Source: Carya illinoinensis (lineage: Eukaryota > Streptophyta > Magnoliopsida > Fagales > Juglandaceae). From it: a DNA stretch of 64,000 bases. Numbering within the stretch: the stretch's first letter is position 1; the number at the start of each line of letters is the position of its first letter. This document shows positions 10,254 through 20,328 of this stretch, piece after piece. A program made the translations under genes and the position numbers. The stretch covers positions 26,160,501-26,224,500 of the forward strand of contig NC_056757.1 of the NCBI RefSeq assembly GCF_018687715.1, in the 5' to 3' direction. Below the pieces are notes generated by a model that was given only the letters and a program-made list of their open reading frames with translations, was not told the DNA's origin and ran no database searches.

Positions 10254-11596
10254 TATAACACCGCGCTCCTCATGATTAATAATAAAAAGCTATTCTTTTA
10301 AAGATCTAGAGAGCCAAAGTGGACATTGACTTAAAAATATATATATATTTTTTTATTTTGAATGAAACAACAAGTACAAAGATTTCATAAATAAAATTTA
10401 TCTTTATTAAAATAACTAGATCATAAAAAAGAGTGCGCGGAAGTATTTATTAAAAATTTTCAAAATCTGTGCCATAAAAATCATAACTTAAAATCTCTGT
10501 ATATGATTTATGACATTGTCGCGCCTCATTGGACTAAGTCTCGTCTTGTAGGTCTGTCTTCATAAATATTTAGACCTAGAGTGCTTTAAAAACATAAAAC
10601 AATTAAAATGAGTCAATGACTCAATAAGAAACACATAATAACATAAATATACTTAACATAAGGTTTTTCATAAATATTTCATGTTGAGCACCTAAAATAA
10701 TGATTATTCATGTGTATGCTTATGACATGAATGGCTTATTTTGACTTATCTTACTTATCATACTGACCACACACTTTATCCTATGTGCAAGGTTATGCAC
10801 CGACCCTACATTCTACGGCCACAAAGGGAGCCATTAATAGTATTCTAGCATACTATGGTGGACCACCGATAGATCCATGACTTGCACATCTACCTATAAA
10901 TCACATTGGTATTATACATCTGAATGACTATCTTATTAATTGGTCTGACCATATCTTATACTTGATCATAAGAAAGCTTATGTGTCTTATACAACGTGAG
11001 ATGTATGAGATACATAATGCATACATAACTATAATATATTGAATGAAATATGATAAATGTTGTACTTGCAAATATCATGACATGCAGGATACATAAACAT
11101 TGACTTCCAAAGAATTGGCTTTAATAATAATATATAACTAACTAACGTATAGTAATCCTAATTTATGATCAAACAACTTACCTCGCAATGTTAATTTAAT
11201 ATTTCCGACATGAAATCGATTACATGAACTAGAAAGAGAGAGAAAACGTCAGGGATGTCGTGAGATGAATGAGGTAGTCGACTATTGGTGTTGTGACTGT
11301 AGGACATGCACTGTGCTAGATTGAGTATCTTGGGTTCTGCCGCTATACTTATGGAGGTTTATGGTTTTTCCAAATAACACAAAAAATGAAGATATTTATA
11401 GAGAAATTTGGGAGAAGGTGCCAACAAATTTGAGTTGGACTCGATTAATACATGTAGTGACAATAATCTGCCGAACACTCAGTTGTGATCATCTAAGAAG
11501 AGAGTTTAAATTTAAAAGTATGATATAGTAGTTCATTCAATGTATGATTGACAATGACTAGGACTGCTTAGAGGACTTCAATTAGTGATAATTTTA
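10254..11596 (-). repeat. 5' LTR of the short-internal element, truncated outside
   Basis: It is similar to 8480-9925 from its start up to the motif GTGATAATTTTAA. The last ~230 bp of the LTR are missing and the sequence passes directly into a 7TM-gene relic. The identical breakpoint in block B shows that the truncation preceded the block duplication. Confidence 0.75.
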
Positions 11597-11597
11597 A

Positions 11598-11921
11598 TTG
11601 AAGCCACCAAAAGCAAAAGGCGATACCCATTTTTCTTGACAAATATGAAAATTACAGTCCAAAAAGAAATAGTCATTGGTTGGTTTCCTATTGAATTGAA
11701 GTTGGCATATATTCCTAGTAGATAGCCAATTCCCACATTCCCAGAGCAATTAGCACTGTAATGTGGTAGTGCAACCGGGTCACATCCTTCCATAACTGAA
11801 CAACCCTTAGAAACCAGGTTAGGCCAAGTGCAAGGTAAGCTAACAACACAAAATCATAGAATGTCATCATAAGAGCCATCTTTCCAGGTAAATAATCGCC
11901 TTGTTTTCTCCACACATTCAT
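11598..11921 (-). pseudogene. Exon relic of a Lung-7TM/GPR107-type membrane protein gene, copy A
   Basis: The minus strand encodes a stretch typical of the plant GOST (GPR107/TMEM87, 'Lung seven-transmembrane receptor') family: YLPGKMALMMTFYDF, WFLRVVQLWKDVTR, LHYHITVLIALGMWE, then after a stop YANFNSIGNQPM, FVKKNG and LLLLVAS. This corresponds to several consecutive transmembrane segments of that family. A TAG truncates it after AIY, and a small frame break follows. Only one exon-sized piece exists, joined head-on to a LINE 3' end on the other strand. The parent gene would be a Golgi/endosomal membrane protein. This fragment cannot be functional. Family assignment is by motif recognition. 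Confidence 0.7.
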
Positions 11922-13130
11922 TCTTTTGGTTATTGCACCTTGAGTTATGGATCACAAGACATAAAATAGAGATTGTACCTTCAGTTCTACTTATCAATTT
12001 TAGTAAGCTAGGAACAAAAGAGCAAGATGGACAGTTTTCAATAAAAAGTGCATACCATCTCTATAGAGAGTTTGCTACTAGATTTGATGTTGAACCTCTA
12101 CTGGGAGGAATAATAATGGCACTTGGAGCTCTTTATGGAAATTGAAAGTACCAAATTCTGTGAAGATTTTTATCTAGAAAGCTTGTAGAGATGCCCTTTG
12201 CACCTTTTCAAATCTGTGTAAAATGAAGGTTGTTAAAGATGATATGTGTCCAATATGCAAAGCCTCTCTATAAATAATGGGACATGTACTTTGGAATTGT
12301 GTTGCCTTGCATGATGATTGGAGTCAAGGTTGTATTAGAATCCAAAAAATGTCATTCCAAAGTCATGTTTTGATAGAGATATGGAGCGAGTTGTCCCAAA
12401 TTTTGAAGAAGACCAGAAGACTTGGAATAAGCTGTTGTGATAACAAGGTTGATATAGATGAAGAGAAATTTTGTCACTCATGGTAAAGGTTTTAATCACT
12501 CCAACACTTTAATCCACATAGCCAGGGAGGAGTTACAACTCTTTAAAAGCTCTCAAGAGAGGCATTCCTTACCAAGAGGCAGTGCTCGGCTATTGATACT
12601 TTGCTCATAGAAGAAACCTCCTAAGGCAACATATAAAGTAAATTGGGATGCAACCATTGATAAACCAAGAGGGCAGGGAAGGTATTGGAGTTATTATAAA
12701 GGATGCTAATGGACAAGCTTTAGGCACCCTTAGAGCATCTCAGGCTCTTTATGTTGAAGCTTTCCTTGCATAATCTTATGCAGTATAGATGGCTACGATT
12801 TTCTGTAATGGCATGGGTTTTAGAAAATTTATTCTTGAGAGAGATGCTCTTCAAGTTGTTAATTTTCTCAATAAGGAAGTGAAGGATTGGAGTCCAGTTG
12901 GCCTACTGCTTGAGGACAGTACAAGGCCAATGCTTAACTCATTTGCACAATGGTCTATTAATCACAGGAGGAGAGAAACCAATGATACAGCTCATAGACT
13001 AGCAAGGGATGCTCTACTATCAAGATGATATAACAAACATTGAAGATTTTCCTAATTTTATTCATTGTATTATTTTGCATGAATCTTTGTAAGTCTTTAT
13101 GAGCAATAAAACATCTTGCTTTAAAAAAAG
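11922..13130 (+). mobile_element. LINE 3' end (zinc-binding and RNase H parts), copy A
   Basis: Plus-strand remnants of LINE ORF2 include the entry to the RT zinc-binding domain (DGQFSIKSAYHLY), the zf-RVT core (CPICKAS, then GHVLWNC), the start of RNase H (YKVNWDATID) and its end (12789-13028: ILERDALQVVNFLN, DTAHRLARDALL). The frames are broken many times. An AATAAA at 13105-13110 is followed by an A-rich tail from about 13122, which marks the true LINE 3' end. EN and RT proper are absent. Confidence 0.75.
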
Positions 13131-13690
13131 AAAAAGAGAAGTTAATTAAGTTAAATTTATTAAATGAACAATAATACATCTAATTAAATCCATAATTTTT
13201 ATTTAAAACTAAAATTATTAAATGAAACGTAATATATAAGATCGTGTTATTAATTTTTACTTTTTAATTTTAACAAATTTGATACATCTTTAAAACATTT
13301 ACATAAATTTTAAATTTTTTAACTAAAAAATAATTAAAATATTTTATAAAGACTTCAAACAAGGCAACAAAAACTCTCTCCCTCTATATAAATATAGATA
13401 TATATATATATATATATTATTAATTAGACTTTTTCGTTGTGCTTTTTTATATCACAATAAGTTAATAATAAGGATAATGCTACTGGTGGTTGCTGATTTT
13501 TTTTTTAATTTATTTAATGATTACGAAAGTGTTTTTAAATAATATTGTGAATTTTTAAAAAAAAATTATTTAAAAATAAAATATATATAATAAGTAAATA
13601 AAATTTTAAAAACAAAAGCCTAATCTGTAACAACTTTGGTAGGTAGCAGTAGGATACTAGGAGGACTCTAATAACAATCATACGGGGATA
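13131..13690. other. AT-rich spacer, no gene seen
   Basis: Low-complexity AT-rich DNA with a short CT run (13374-13384) and (TA)n at about 13393-13420. It is shared with block B (61153-63000), where the CT run has expanded and a MULE has inserted. A GGATAATGCTA motif at 13475 resembles the ends of a MITE at 15825-16007, but no second end was found here. Confidence 0.6.
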
Positions 13691-13747
13691 TTTCCCACTC
13701 CCATCAGAACTAGAATTCTCCACGACCTGGCGCATCCAAAACACTAC

Positions 13748-13754
13748 TATATAT
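13748..13754 (+). promoter_or_regulatory. Probable TATA box of the F-box gene
   Basis: TATATAT in the context ACTACTATATATGCATG. The ~70 bp from here to 13811 are nearly identical in block B (63146-63204), which suggests they belong to a promoter/5' leader. A possible 5'-UTR intron runs from a CCAG|GT donor at 13868/13869 to an acceptor just before the ATG (AG at 14275-14276 or 14281-14282). Both the TATA box and the intron are inferred. Confidence 0.45.
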
Positions 13755-14287
13755 GCATGTCCGTAATGCTTTTTATGGTCATCAAACTCCACGCACAGTT
13801 ACTTCGCAGCCTTCTCCTCTTCTCTTCTCATCAGTCAAAATCTGGTCCTGTCGAGCTGCCATCTCCAGGTTGGTTTCCGAACTTCTTTTGTGTTTTTTTT
13901 TTCCCCTCTAATTTCCTCCCTTCCATGCCTTTACTGGCAATATTTCTAGACCAGAAAATCATGATGTAATATTATATTCTCCAGTATTTCTGTGTCCTTC
14001 TCCCATGGACCCTATTTTTCCGGGTTACATGTGTTGTAATTTTGTTAGCATTAGATCCCCTAATATTTCACTTATGGAAAGTGATGAAATCCTTACCAGG
14101 AGTCGCCATTATTCTCAGCTAGCTATATATATTTCTCAACTTTGCCTTTTGATGTTTTGATCAGAGGAAAATTGTGCTATATATATTTCTGTTTTTTTTT
14201 TTTTTTTTTTCATTTGAATCATATTCACTCTCACTCTAGTTTGCAAGTTTTACCTGCATTTTTGAAAAATCCGTAGGTACAGATATC

Positions 14288-15499
14288 ATGTGGTCCTCGC
14301 TTCCTACAGATTTGGTGGATTCCATTGAAGAGAGTCTTGTCCTGTATATTGACAAAGTTAGACTCCGTTGTGTTTGCTCTTCGTGGCGTTCTCACCTTCC
14401 AAAACTATCAAACCACTCAGTCGGTCCATGGTTGTTGCTACCTGATAATCTTGGAAGCAAGACATGTGGATTCTGGAACCCACTGGAGAAGAATGTCTAC
14501 AAACTAGATTTGCCTGAGGCTGGAGATCAGATACTTTTTAAGGGATCAGACCATGGCTGGGTTGTGATTCATGACAATAAGGATGTAATATATGCACTAA
14601 ATCCACTTACAGGAGCCAGAGTTTGGCTTCCTCCAAGGTCCAAGTTTCCTGATATAAGAGAGTATGATGCTCATAATCAAGACAATGAGTATCAAATTTG
14701 GGAGGGCATTCTCGCAGGATATAATTTCACTGAATATTATTCCTTGGGTGCAAGTCATGTCAGGAACGGTCTCCTACAAAAAGTTGTATTTTCTTCGAGT
14801 CCTGCTTGCAGTGATTTTGTGGCAGTGGCTATCTTTGGTGAATTTGCAAAACTAGCCTACTGTAAATGGGGAGACGACAAGTGGTCATTTCTTGATGAAG
14901 ACGTCTTTCTTATGGAAGATCTTTTATTTCACGGAGGCCAGTTGTATGGAGTTCAACATCAGGGACGGCTGGTAGTTCTTGACAATATTATGAATGTAGG
15001 TTCTAATTCATGTCCGAAGCCAAAGTTTAAAGAAATTGTACCTAAACCTACGAGAATGTTGCTCGACAAGTTATATTTGTATTGGTCTTCTAGTGGGCTA
15101 ATAATGGTCCGAAGGGACATAGAATATGACGGCGTCGATGGGTACGACGAATATGGCGACCAGATAATCACAATTGAGACTGTTGGTTTCGAGATTTTCA
15201 AACTCGACACAATTGCTCAAACATGGTGTGAGGTTAAAAGCATAGGAGATGATGTATTGTTCTTGGGATCGAATTCCACTATATCCTTTTCAGCTCTCGA
15301 TTTTCCGAGCTATAAGAGAAATTGTATATATTTTTCTGACACCCAACTAAACTTCAAAATCAAGGGAACCGGAAGGGATTTGGATGTAGGTGCATTTAGC
15401 TTGGACGAAGAAAAGTTTGAGCACTTTGGAGCTTATGTAGGTGACTCAAAATCTGTTTGGCCATATCCAATTTGGGTTGTGCCCAATCCTTTTAATTGA
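14288..15499 (+). CDS. F-box protein with DUF295 domain (SKIP23-like)
   Basis: An intact 403-codon frame. An F-box occupies about residues 3-42 (SLPTDLVDSI, VRLRCVCSSWRS), the part that binds SKP1 in an SCF ubiquitin ligase. The rest is the plant DUF295 region: GSDHGWVV (about 87-93), NPLTGARVWLPP (about 105-116), LAYCKWGDDKWSFLD, GFEIFKLD (about 300-307), FLGSNSTIS and NCIYFSD, ending in WVVPN. The length is usual for the family. The start at 14288 places the F-box at the very N-terminus, as expected. Substrate unknown. The gene abuts duplicated block A, whose last ~120 bp look like its promoter. Relics of a related copy lie at 19739-20905 and 22085-22478. This is the best-supported host gene here. 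Confidence 0.9.
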   Translation: MWSSLPTDLVDSIEESLVLYIDKVRLRCVCSSWRSHLPKLSNHSVGPWLLLPDNLGSKTCGFWNPLEKNVYKLDLPEAGDQILFKGSDHGWVVIHDNKDVIYALNPLTGARVWLPPRSKFPDIREYDAHNQDNEYQIWEGILAGYNFTEYYSLGASHVRNGLLQKVVFSSSPACSDFVAVAIFGEFAKLAYCKWGDDKWSFLDEDVFLMEDLLFHGGQLYGVQHQGRLVVLDNIMNVGSNSCPKPKFKEIVPKPTRMLLDKLYLYWSSSGLIMVRRDIEYDGVDGYDEYGDQIITIETVGFEIFKLDTIAQTWCEVKSIGDDVLFLGSNSTISFSALDFPSYKRNCIYFSDTQLNFKIKGTGRDLDVGAFSLDEEKFEHFGAYVGDSKSVWPYPIWVVPNPFN

Positions 15500-15815
15500 T
15501 CTACTTTTTTGGTTATATTCAGGGCTACATATTTTAAGATTGTCAGCTTTTTGTTTCCACAATATTGGATCAAACAGACTTTAGATTTTTGTCTTTTAGC
15601 TTTGATTTCAATTTTCGTTGCTTAATTATATGCGCCTAAAAAAAAAGTACAATAATATTCGATTTAAAAATCGGATTTGGTTATTGGACGGCTAGTCCGG
15701 ATGCGCATCTCTAATTTTATAATATACTTGCTTTGAAAAAAAAAACTCATATTATGAGTTACCATGTATATTTAGAATTCATTTGATTGTAATTTGTTGA
15801 TCTATCTCTTCCTAA
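15500..15815. other. 3' flank of the F-box gene
   Basis: Non-coding. The first ~150 bp are echoed in the inverted F-box relic at 22085-22220 (TTCAATTTTCGTTGCTTAA in both), so they were probably the 3' UTR. The motif GGATGCGCATCTCTAAT near 15700 resembles a transposon end, but no partner was found. Confidence 0.5.
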
Positions 15816-15824
15816 AATGTTAAT

Positions 15825-16007
15825 GGACGCTACTACGTCCACATAGGTAAAAAGATTTTCTTTTTTCTTTTTTATATATATTTTAATATATTTAAATATT
15901 TATTCTTTTAAAAAATCACAACATCATTTAAAAACACTTTTTTAATCACTAAGTAAAAAAATATATATTAAAAAAAATAAAAAAGTACAATCGGTGGAGC
16001 ATTATCC
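15825..16007. mobile_element. MITE, Mutator-like, 183 bp with 9-bp target duplication
   Basis: Flanked by the direct repeat AATGTTAAT at 15816-15824 and 16008-16016. The ends GGACGCTACTACG and (reverse complement) GGATAATGCTCC are weak inverted repeats, and the centre is AT-rich without coding capacity. A nine-base duplication is the mark of Mutator-type transposition. Confidence 0.65.
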
Positions 16008-16158
16008 AATGTTAATTACCTAGTGAGTTGTATAACTCCCTCGTGCTAAAACCCCATATCTTGCTAACTTCATGCATGATCTATACACCTCCGTCGTCCT
16101 AAAATAACCCTTCTCATGCTGACCTTTTGATTTGCATATCTCGATCCCTTATGCACCT

Positions 16159-16530
16159 CACTACAACAAATAGAAGCTTTAGCCACGAGTTCTTTTTTCG
16201 CTGTACGTATATGATCGTGGCAAATGGTGGGTTGATGACACGAAAAATGTTTGTGAAAAAACAACAAACCTTTTGCCACCAGATAAATCTAGCAAGTAAA
16301 ACATCGTGGGAGCAAACATATTGCAGCAAGAAACTCATTTTTTGCGGCGAACTCTGTCGCTGCATTAAAAATTAAATCTTTTAGCATGTTCGTTTTGCGG
16401 CCAAAAAATGTTTATTTGCCGCTACATTTTATCGCCGTAAATAAACTTAGAAATATTAAATTTTGTGGAAAGTATTTTGCGGCGATGAGGTTTCAGAATT
16501 TGCGGCGATATTGGCTGGCCACAAATAATT
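16159..16530. mobile_element. CACTA transposon end with subterminal repeats
   Basis: It begins with CACTACAACAAATAG, a typical CACTA terminus. The next 370 bp repeat GCGGCGA-type motifs in both directions (for example TTTGCGGCGAACTCTGTCGC, TTTGCCGCTACATTTTATCG, TTTGCGGCGATATTGGC), like En/Spm subterminal regions. The matching inverted end was not found, so it is a fragment or its partner is decayed. Confidence 0.5.
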
Positions 16531-16574
16531 TTTAAATATTCTTTCCCCCTCTCTTTTTTCCAAACCCGATACTT

Positions 16575-16589
16575 CCCCCCCCCCCCCCC
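16575..16589. repeat. Poly-C run
   Basis: Fifteen consecutive C, followed by a CT-rich stretch, just upstream of the possible gene start at 16800. Length may be affected by sequencing error. Confidence 0.8.
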
Positions 16590-16799
16590 TTCTCCTCTCT
16601 CTCTCTTTCTGTGCGACTCCCCCCCGACTCACCTTCTGTTCCTCACAACTCACAAGTCCAATCCGTTCGAATCTTATTTCCTCACAATTTCGCAAACCTT
16701 AGGTCCTTACCCTCGGTTACTTGCACTCGACTCCCTCTTTCTATTATCACCGTACTGCTTGAGGAGGGAATTTTAATTTTCTTTTATTCTTCAGGCGCC

Positions 16800-18560
16800 A
16801 TGTCGAGCTTTTCGTGCTGTCCGCCGTTCGATTCGAGTCATACGGCGTCTTGTGGAGCTTTCAAGTTTCAAGCTGACCTTTCCTCCCGGGGGCTCTTCTC
16901 ATCCACCGTCATTTCCTCAACTCCGGTAATGTCTCTTTCATCTCCTCTCTCTGTTTAAACCTTTTAAACCTTGCCATTGTCTCTATTCTTCTGTTTGGTT
17001 TTTGATAAATTTTGAGGTAAAGTTGTTGAATTATTAATGTCTGTAGTTTGGCTGTCGACGTGTCTTACTCCTATGTCTTGAAACGCAAATGGAAATCTTG
17101 ATGTTTCTCTGGAACCAAATAGGCCATTTAGGGTTCAATGTTGATTTATTATATACGCGCAAATGGGTGTATTTTATGTATTTAAATTACTGGTGATTCA
17201 TGCGTAAAACGAATCCATTAGAGACGTGATTTATTGTTGTGACTTCCTTTTATTTTATTTTATTATTGGTGTCCTGTTAGACCTATGGCCTCTGTTTGAC
17301 CTGGTTTTATGATAACGAGAATGTTAGATATTGGATGTAGGCTTCTGGATGAATTAGATATTGGTTATTGTCCGTGAATTAGAAAGGGCATAACAAGGAG
17401 TTAAAAGAGTCTGAACATGCAAGAATTAGTTTTCTTTCCTTAAATTACCAATAGGCATAAGAAATTTTCAGGATACTCGGTCGTCCGAACTTAACATGGC
17501 CCTTTTATTGCTCACTCACAAGGCGGGTTCTTTGTACTCAGCTTTTGGTAATATGTTTGCATTAGTTTGATCTTCTTTGTTTTTATTCGTCTGAAATTTG
17601 GGTAGAGGAAAGATAAATAGAAGGATACCGAAGCCGTGGTCGCTTACCTATTTTTTGAGATACCTTTGTAAGAAATACCTAATTAGAGCTTACCCTTTCT
17701 TTTCAATTTATAGTTTTGATTGTTACAGTTTCGTAATTGAAGATATTTCTTCTCCCGTGGTAGTTGTATGTTTGTTTTGTTTTATTTGGCTCGTGTTTGG
17801 TCTGTTTCAACACTCATGGATGCTCTGTTTCATAATTTTGTATTTTTATTACAGTTTCAAATTTCTTAAAAATTGTTATGTTTCTTGCATAGCATCGTGT
17901 TGGATGATTAGAGTTTGGTAGAGAGACTCATCCTATGTTGATTATAGTTCTACTGGTCCATGGTAAGGTAGTTCTTTGTCACTATTCATTGTCTTTGCCT
18001 TGGCCTGTCTAGTCATTCTTCAAGTGAATTTAGTGTTCCAATATTATTGCTTGGAGCTTGGAACAATGGCATTATAAGATTCTTGCTTGCTTCTGCACTG
18101 GTTTTTAGTGTTCCAATATTATTGCTTGGAGCTTGGAAAAATGGCATTATAAGATTCTGGCTTGCTTCTGCACTGGTTTTAGGTTGATTTTATCAGTATA
18201 ATTTGTCTTGAAAATTGCAGGTTCATGTACACTTCGAAATTGGTGTTACCATGGGTGTGATAACTTGCCTAGGCCATATTGCTGCTGATAGTGCACACAG
18301 TTATTGTCTCTGTTGTGTATCCTTCACAATTATTGCATATCCTTGTGCAGATAATTGGAGCATGTCTTGTGACTAAAAGTGGATCCCACGTTCAGGCTCA
18401 TGCCTCTTTAATACTGTTAGCCTTAATCAACAAAGTATGTGGTTATATTAGTTTTCTTCTACTATTGGAAAATGCAATGTCAACAGAAAAGAAATTAATG
18501 TGCTCGTTTAATTTGCATGCTAACAAAAATTACCAGAAAATTTGCAGAAAAAGAGATTAG
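16800..18560 (+). CDS. Possible spliced gene start of unknown function, or captured gene piece
   Basis: Not recognised. An ATG at 16800 in good context opens MSSFSCCPPFDSSH..., Ser/Phe-rich with a plastid-transit look. It reaches a possible donor CTCCG|GTAATG at about 16925/16926, followed by a T-rich intron-like stretch. Possible later exons follow the acceptors TTGCAG at about 18221 (then VHVHFEIGVTMGVITCLG) and TGTGCAG at about 18350 (then IIGACLVTKSGSHVQAHAS), the last ending near AACAAAG|GTATG-like sequence. Codon composition in 16800-16926 is GC-richer than its surroundings. It sits directly after a CACTA end, so a transduced gene fragment is as likely as a real gene. Exon borders are guesses and no stop or 3' end could be fixed. 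Confidence 0.25.
18031..18180 (+). repeat. Tandem duplication, 2 x 75 bp
   Basis: Unit TAGTGTTCCAATATTATTGC... repeated at 18031 and 18106 with only a few differences (for example AACAATGG against AAAAATGG). It lies inside the intron-like part of the putative gene and is a recent local duplication. Confidence 0.9.
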
Positions 18561-18668
18561 TGACTGCATGTGAAGATTGTCAACATTAAAGTTGCTCTTT
18601 CGGTTGTTGACTGCAGCTGTTACTGTTAGGATTTACTATTAGATTGGTTTGAGTTGTTTTTGGATTTG

Positions 18669-18688
18669 TTTATATATATATATATATA
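18669..18688. repeat. (TA)n microsatellite
   Basis: Short alternating TA run. A similar run lies at about 19099-19123. Confidence 0.8.
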
Positions 18689-18843
18689 TTCTACGTGCAC
18701 TTGTAAGAGTTTATTGTTGGACTTGTCATCATTTATAATGTCTACAGCCATGTTTTTTAATAGCTTGACTTGTTGGGGTTGACATGCTTATATACTTCCT
18801 GCATCTTTTCTTGATTTCACTGACTTTATTAACATTAATTTTC

Positions 18844-19017
18844 GAGAAATGATATTTGCAGTCGTGCTTGTGTAAGCGGCGTGCAGTCGCTTTGAAAAAA
18901 ATAAATTAATATAGGGTTCATATGAAAAAAAAAACTAACTTTTTAATCGTGGACTCCACTCTTTTTCAAAACGATTGCGCGGCGTTTGCAATTCTGTGAC
19001 TATATGTAGTATTGCTC
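18844..19017. mobile_element. MITE, Mutator-like, 174 bp with 9-bp target duplication
   Basis: Flanked by TTAATTTTC at 18835-18843 and 19018-19026. The inner ends are imperfect inverted repeats: GAGAAATGATATTTGCAGTC on the left, GAGCAATACTACATATAGTC as the reverse complement of the right end. Deeper, GCGGCGTGCAGTCGCTTTG pairs with CGCCGCGCAATCGTTTTG. No coding capacity. Confidence 0.8.
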
Positions 19018-19026
19018 TTAATTTTC

Positions 19027-19345
19027 ACATTAACAATGTAGCTGCAGTTGTAACAGACAGGAGTAATGAATTCATCCTTGAGCGTGATCCTATATTGGTC
19101 TATATATATATATATATATATATGCTTTATATCCTTTATTAACGAGGGAATTGATGGGGCAAAAGTCTCGATTATTATAGTCTACTAGGTGGCTTTGCCT
19201 GTTGCTTTTGTTCCTTAGCAAGTATATATTGTCACACATTCAACCCATGGCCTTATCTCATTCCCAAAACTTCAAGAGATAAAAGGCCGCATACGTACCC
19301 TCTAATGGAGAAAGGATGCAAGTCCACGTAAATGAAGAAATCGTT
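19027..19345. other. No gene seen
   Basis: AT-rich spacer with a (TA)n run at about 19099-19123. No recognisable coding or repeat signal besides it. Confidence 0.5.
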
Positions 19346-19430
19346 ATTAGTGATTGAAGCATAAAACCTGCGCGCGGGCAAAGCCCACATGATTTCTAGT
19401 CATGCCCGATAACCACTCCGGCACGCCCAT
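19346..19430 (-). pseudogene. tRNA-Ser (AGA) pseudogene
   Basis: Minus-strand sequence reproduces most of a plant tRNA-Ser: acceptor 5' strand ATGGGCG, D-arm GCCGGAGTGGTTATCGGGC, anticodon arm with CTAGAAA (anticodon AGA), then the long serine variable arm GTGGGCTTTGCCCGCG. The T-arm is degenerate (CAGGTTTTATGC in place of CAGGTTCGAATCCTG) and the 3' acceptor strand does not pair. It is therefore a relic. A tRNA-derived SINE head is an alternative, but no SINE body or tail was seen. Confidence 0.75.
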
Positions 19431-19738
19431 CTTCTTGTGGTTTTTCTTACTTAATGAAATCAGTGCAGAAATTCTGTAATTTTTAGAAAGAGAAGGTATA
19501 TGAAAAGCTCGATAAATCCAAAAAGTCATTGGCCAATCAAGGAAAAGGTGATTTTCTTTGTTTTTTGTTTTATTTTATTTTATTTTTTCGCCTCTCTTGC
19601 TTCTTGTAAATTTTCTTGAAATATCGAACTAAAATATTACGCAAGAGAGATTGACTTAGGCCTCCTCATTGTTCTTTATACGTCGATCGAGATTCACCAT
19701 TATTCGTCTGATGGATGTCTTTCACGGTTTCATTGTCA

Positions 19739-19812
19739 GTAGGGGTGGTGGCCCATCCACGAGGGTAATATTGGTCAATTGATATTTCTCACTCCCTTCA
19801 GAACTAGAATTC
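19739..19812 (+). repeat. Copy of the F-box promoter-side sequence
   Basis: GGCCCATCCACGAGGG...ATTGGTCAATTGATATTTC...CACTCCCTTCAGAACTAG matches block B at about 63039-63105 and, partly, the F-box promoter at 13686-13715. A second matching piece is at 20836-20905. Together they look like a broken second promoter/leader. Confidence 0.7.
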
Positions 19813-20004
19813 TTCAATGTTAGAATGCACGAAGGGTAGAGGCACGAAAAGCACGAAATTCTGAAAACTCATTTTATCCTTAAGAAAAGAATCCCTTTGC
19901 ACACTAATTAAAATCTAGGAAAGTCGGTGGGAAGCTTTTGTCTCCAACTACATGTTATTGATAATAAGGCAGATGATCATTTTCTTGTTATGTCTTCCTG
20001 TGCG

Positions 20005-20078
20005 CATGCATGACTTTTATTCAATAGTGTAAATTTTTCTTCATGCATGACCTTTATTCAATAGTGTAAAGTTTTAAG
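20005..20078. repeat. Tandem duplication, 2 x 37 bp
   Basis: CATGCATGACTTTTATTCAA and CATGCATGACCTTTATTCAA start 37 bases apart and both continue into TAGTGTAAA. Local duplication in non-coding DNA. Confidence 0.85.
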
Positions 20079-20328
20079 AAAAATTTGAGGTTGTGCATAA
20101 AAATGATTTGTTTAAAGGGAAAAAAAAAACACTGTAAATCTTGACCATGTCTGCTGCTCTACATTTTTTTTATCAAATTTTTTTAAATTGTAGAAGGCTA
20201 AAGCATACACATATAAATTAAGATAAAATGAATGCTACCAATTTGGTTAAAAATCACTAAGTAAACATACAAATCAAGATAAAATGCAAAGAGTGCTTTC
20301 ACCAAATTCAATCAGTTACCAAATGGAA

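Larger units (their letters stand above)
8480..11596 (-). mobile_element. Short-internal (TRIM/LARD-like) LTR retrotransposon, copy A
   Basis: Two related LTRs (8480-9925 and 10254-11596) flank only 328 bp of internal DNA with no coding capacity. The LTR ends are TGTAACA...TGTTACA-like, visible at 9917-9925 and, mutated, at 10254. Element sense is minus: a primer-binding site lies next to the right LTR and a purine-rich tract next to the left LTR. The outer end of the right LTR is cut off at about 11597, where a 7TM-gene exon relic begins. The same structure with the same truncation occurs at 55574-58949. LTRs of 1.3-1.5 kb are long for a classical TRIM. Confidence 0.75.
658..13811. repeat. 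Duplicated block A (partner 55406-63204)
   Basis: Apart from the Athila-like element inserted at 780-8428, this stretch aligns collinearly and in the same orientation with 55406-63204. Shared landmarks in order are: the 683-778 stretch, two related LTRs, a 7TM-gene exon relic, a LINE 3' end, an AT-rich tract, and a promoter-like stretch ending in ACTTCGCAGCC (13801-13811 and 63194-63204). Without the Athila insertion, block A is about 5.5 kb. Beyond 13811, copy A continues into the F-box gene, whereas copy B is cut by LINE sequence. Confidence 0.85.

Noticed and set aside
13475..13620. MITE starting GGATAATGCTA in block A
   Set aside because: Only one end is recognisable and no target duplication was found, so it was left as spacer.
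17598..17921. 107-residue aromatic-rich frame
   Set aside because: It lies in a T-rich, intron-like stretch, and composition alone explains the Phe/Tyr/Cys richness.
19742..19760. TAGGGGTG motif taken as a hAT end
   Set aside because: The following bases match the F-box promoter copies, and no inverted partner or target duplication is visible.
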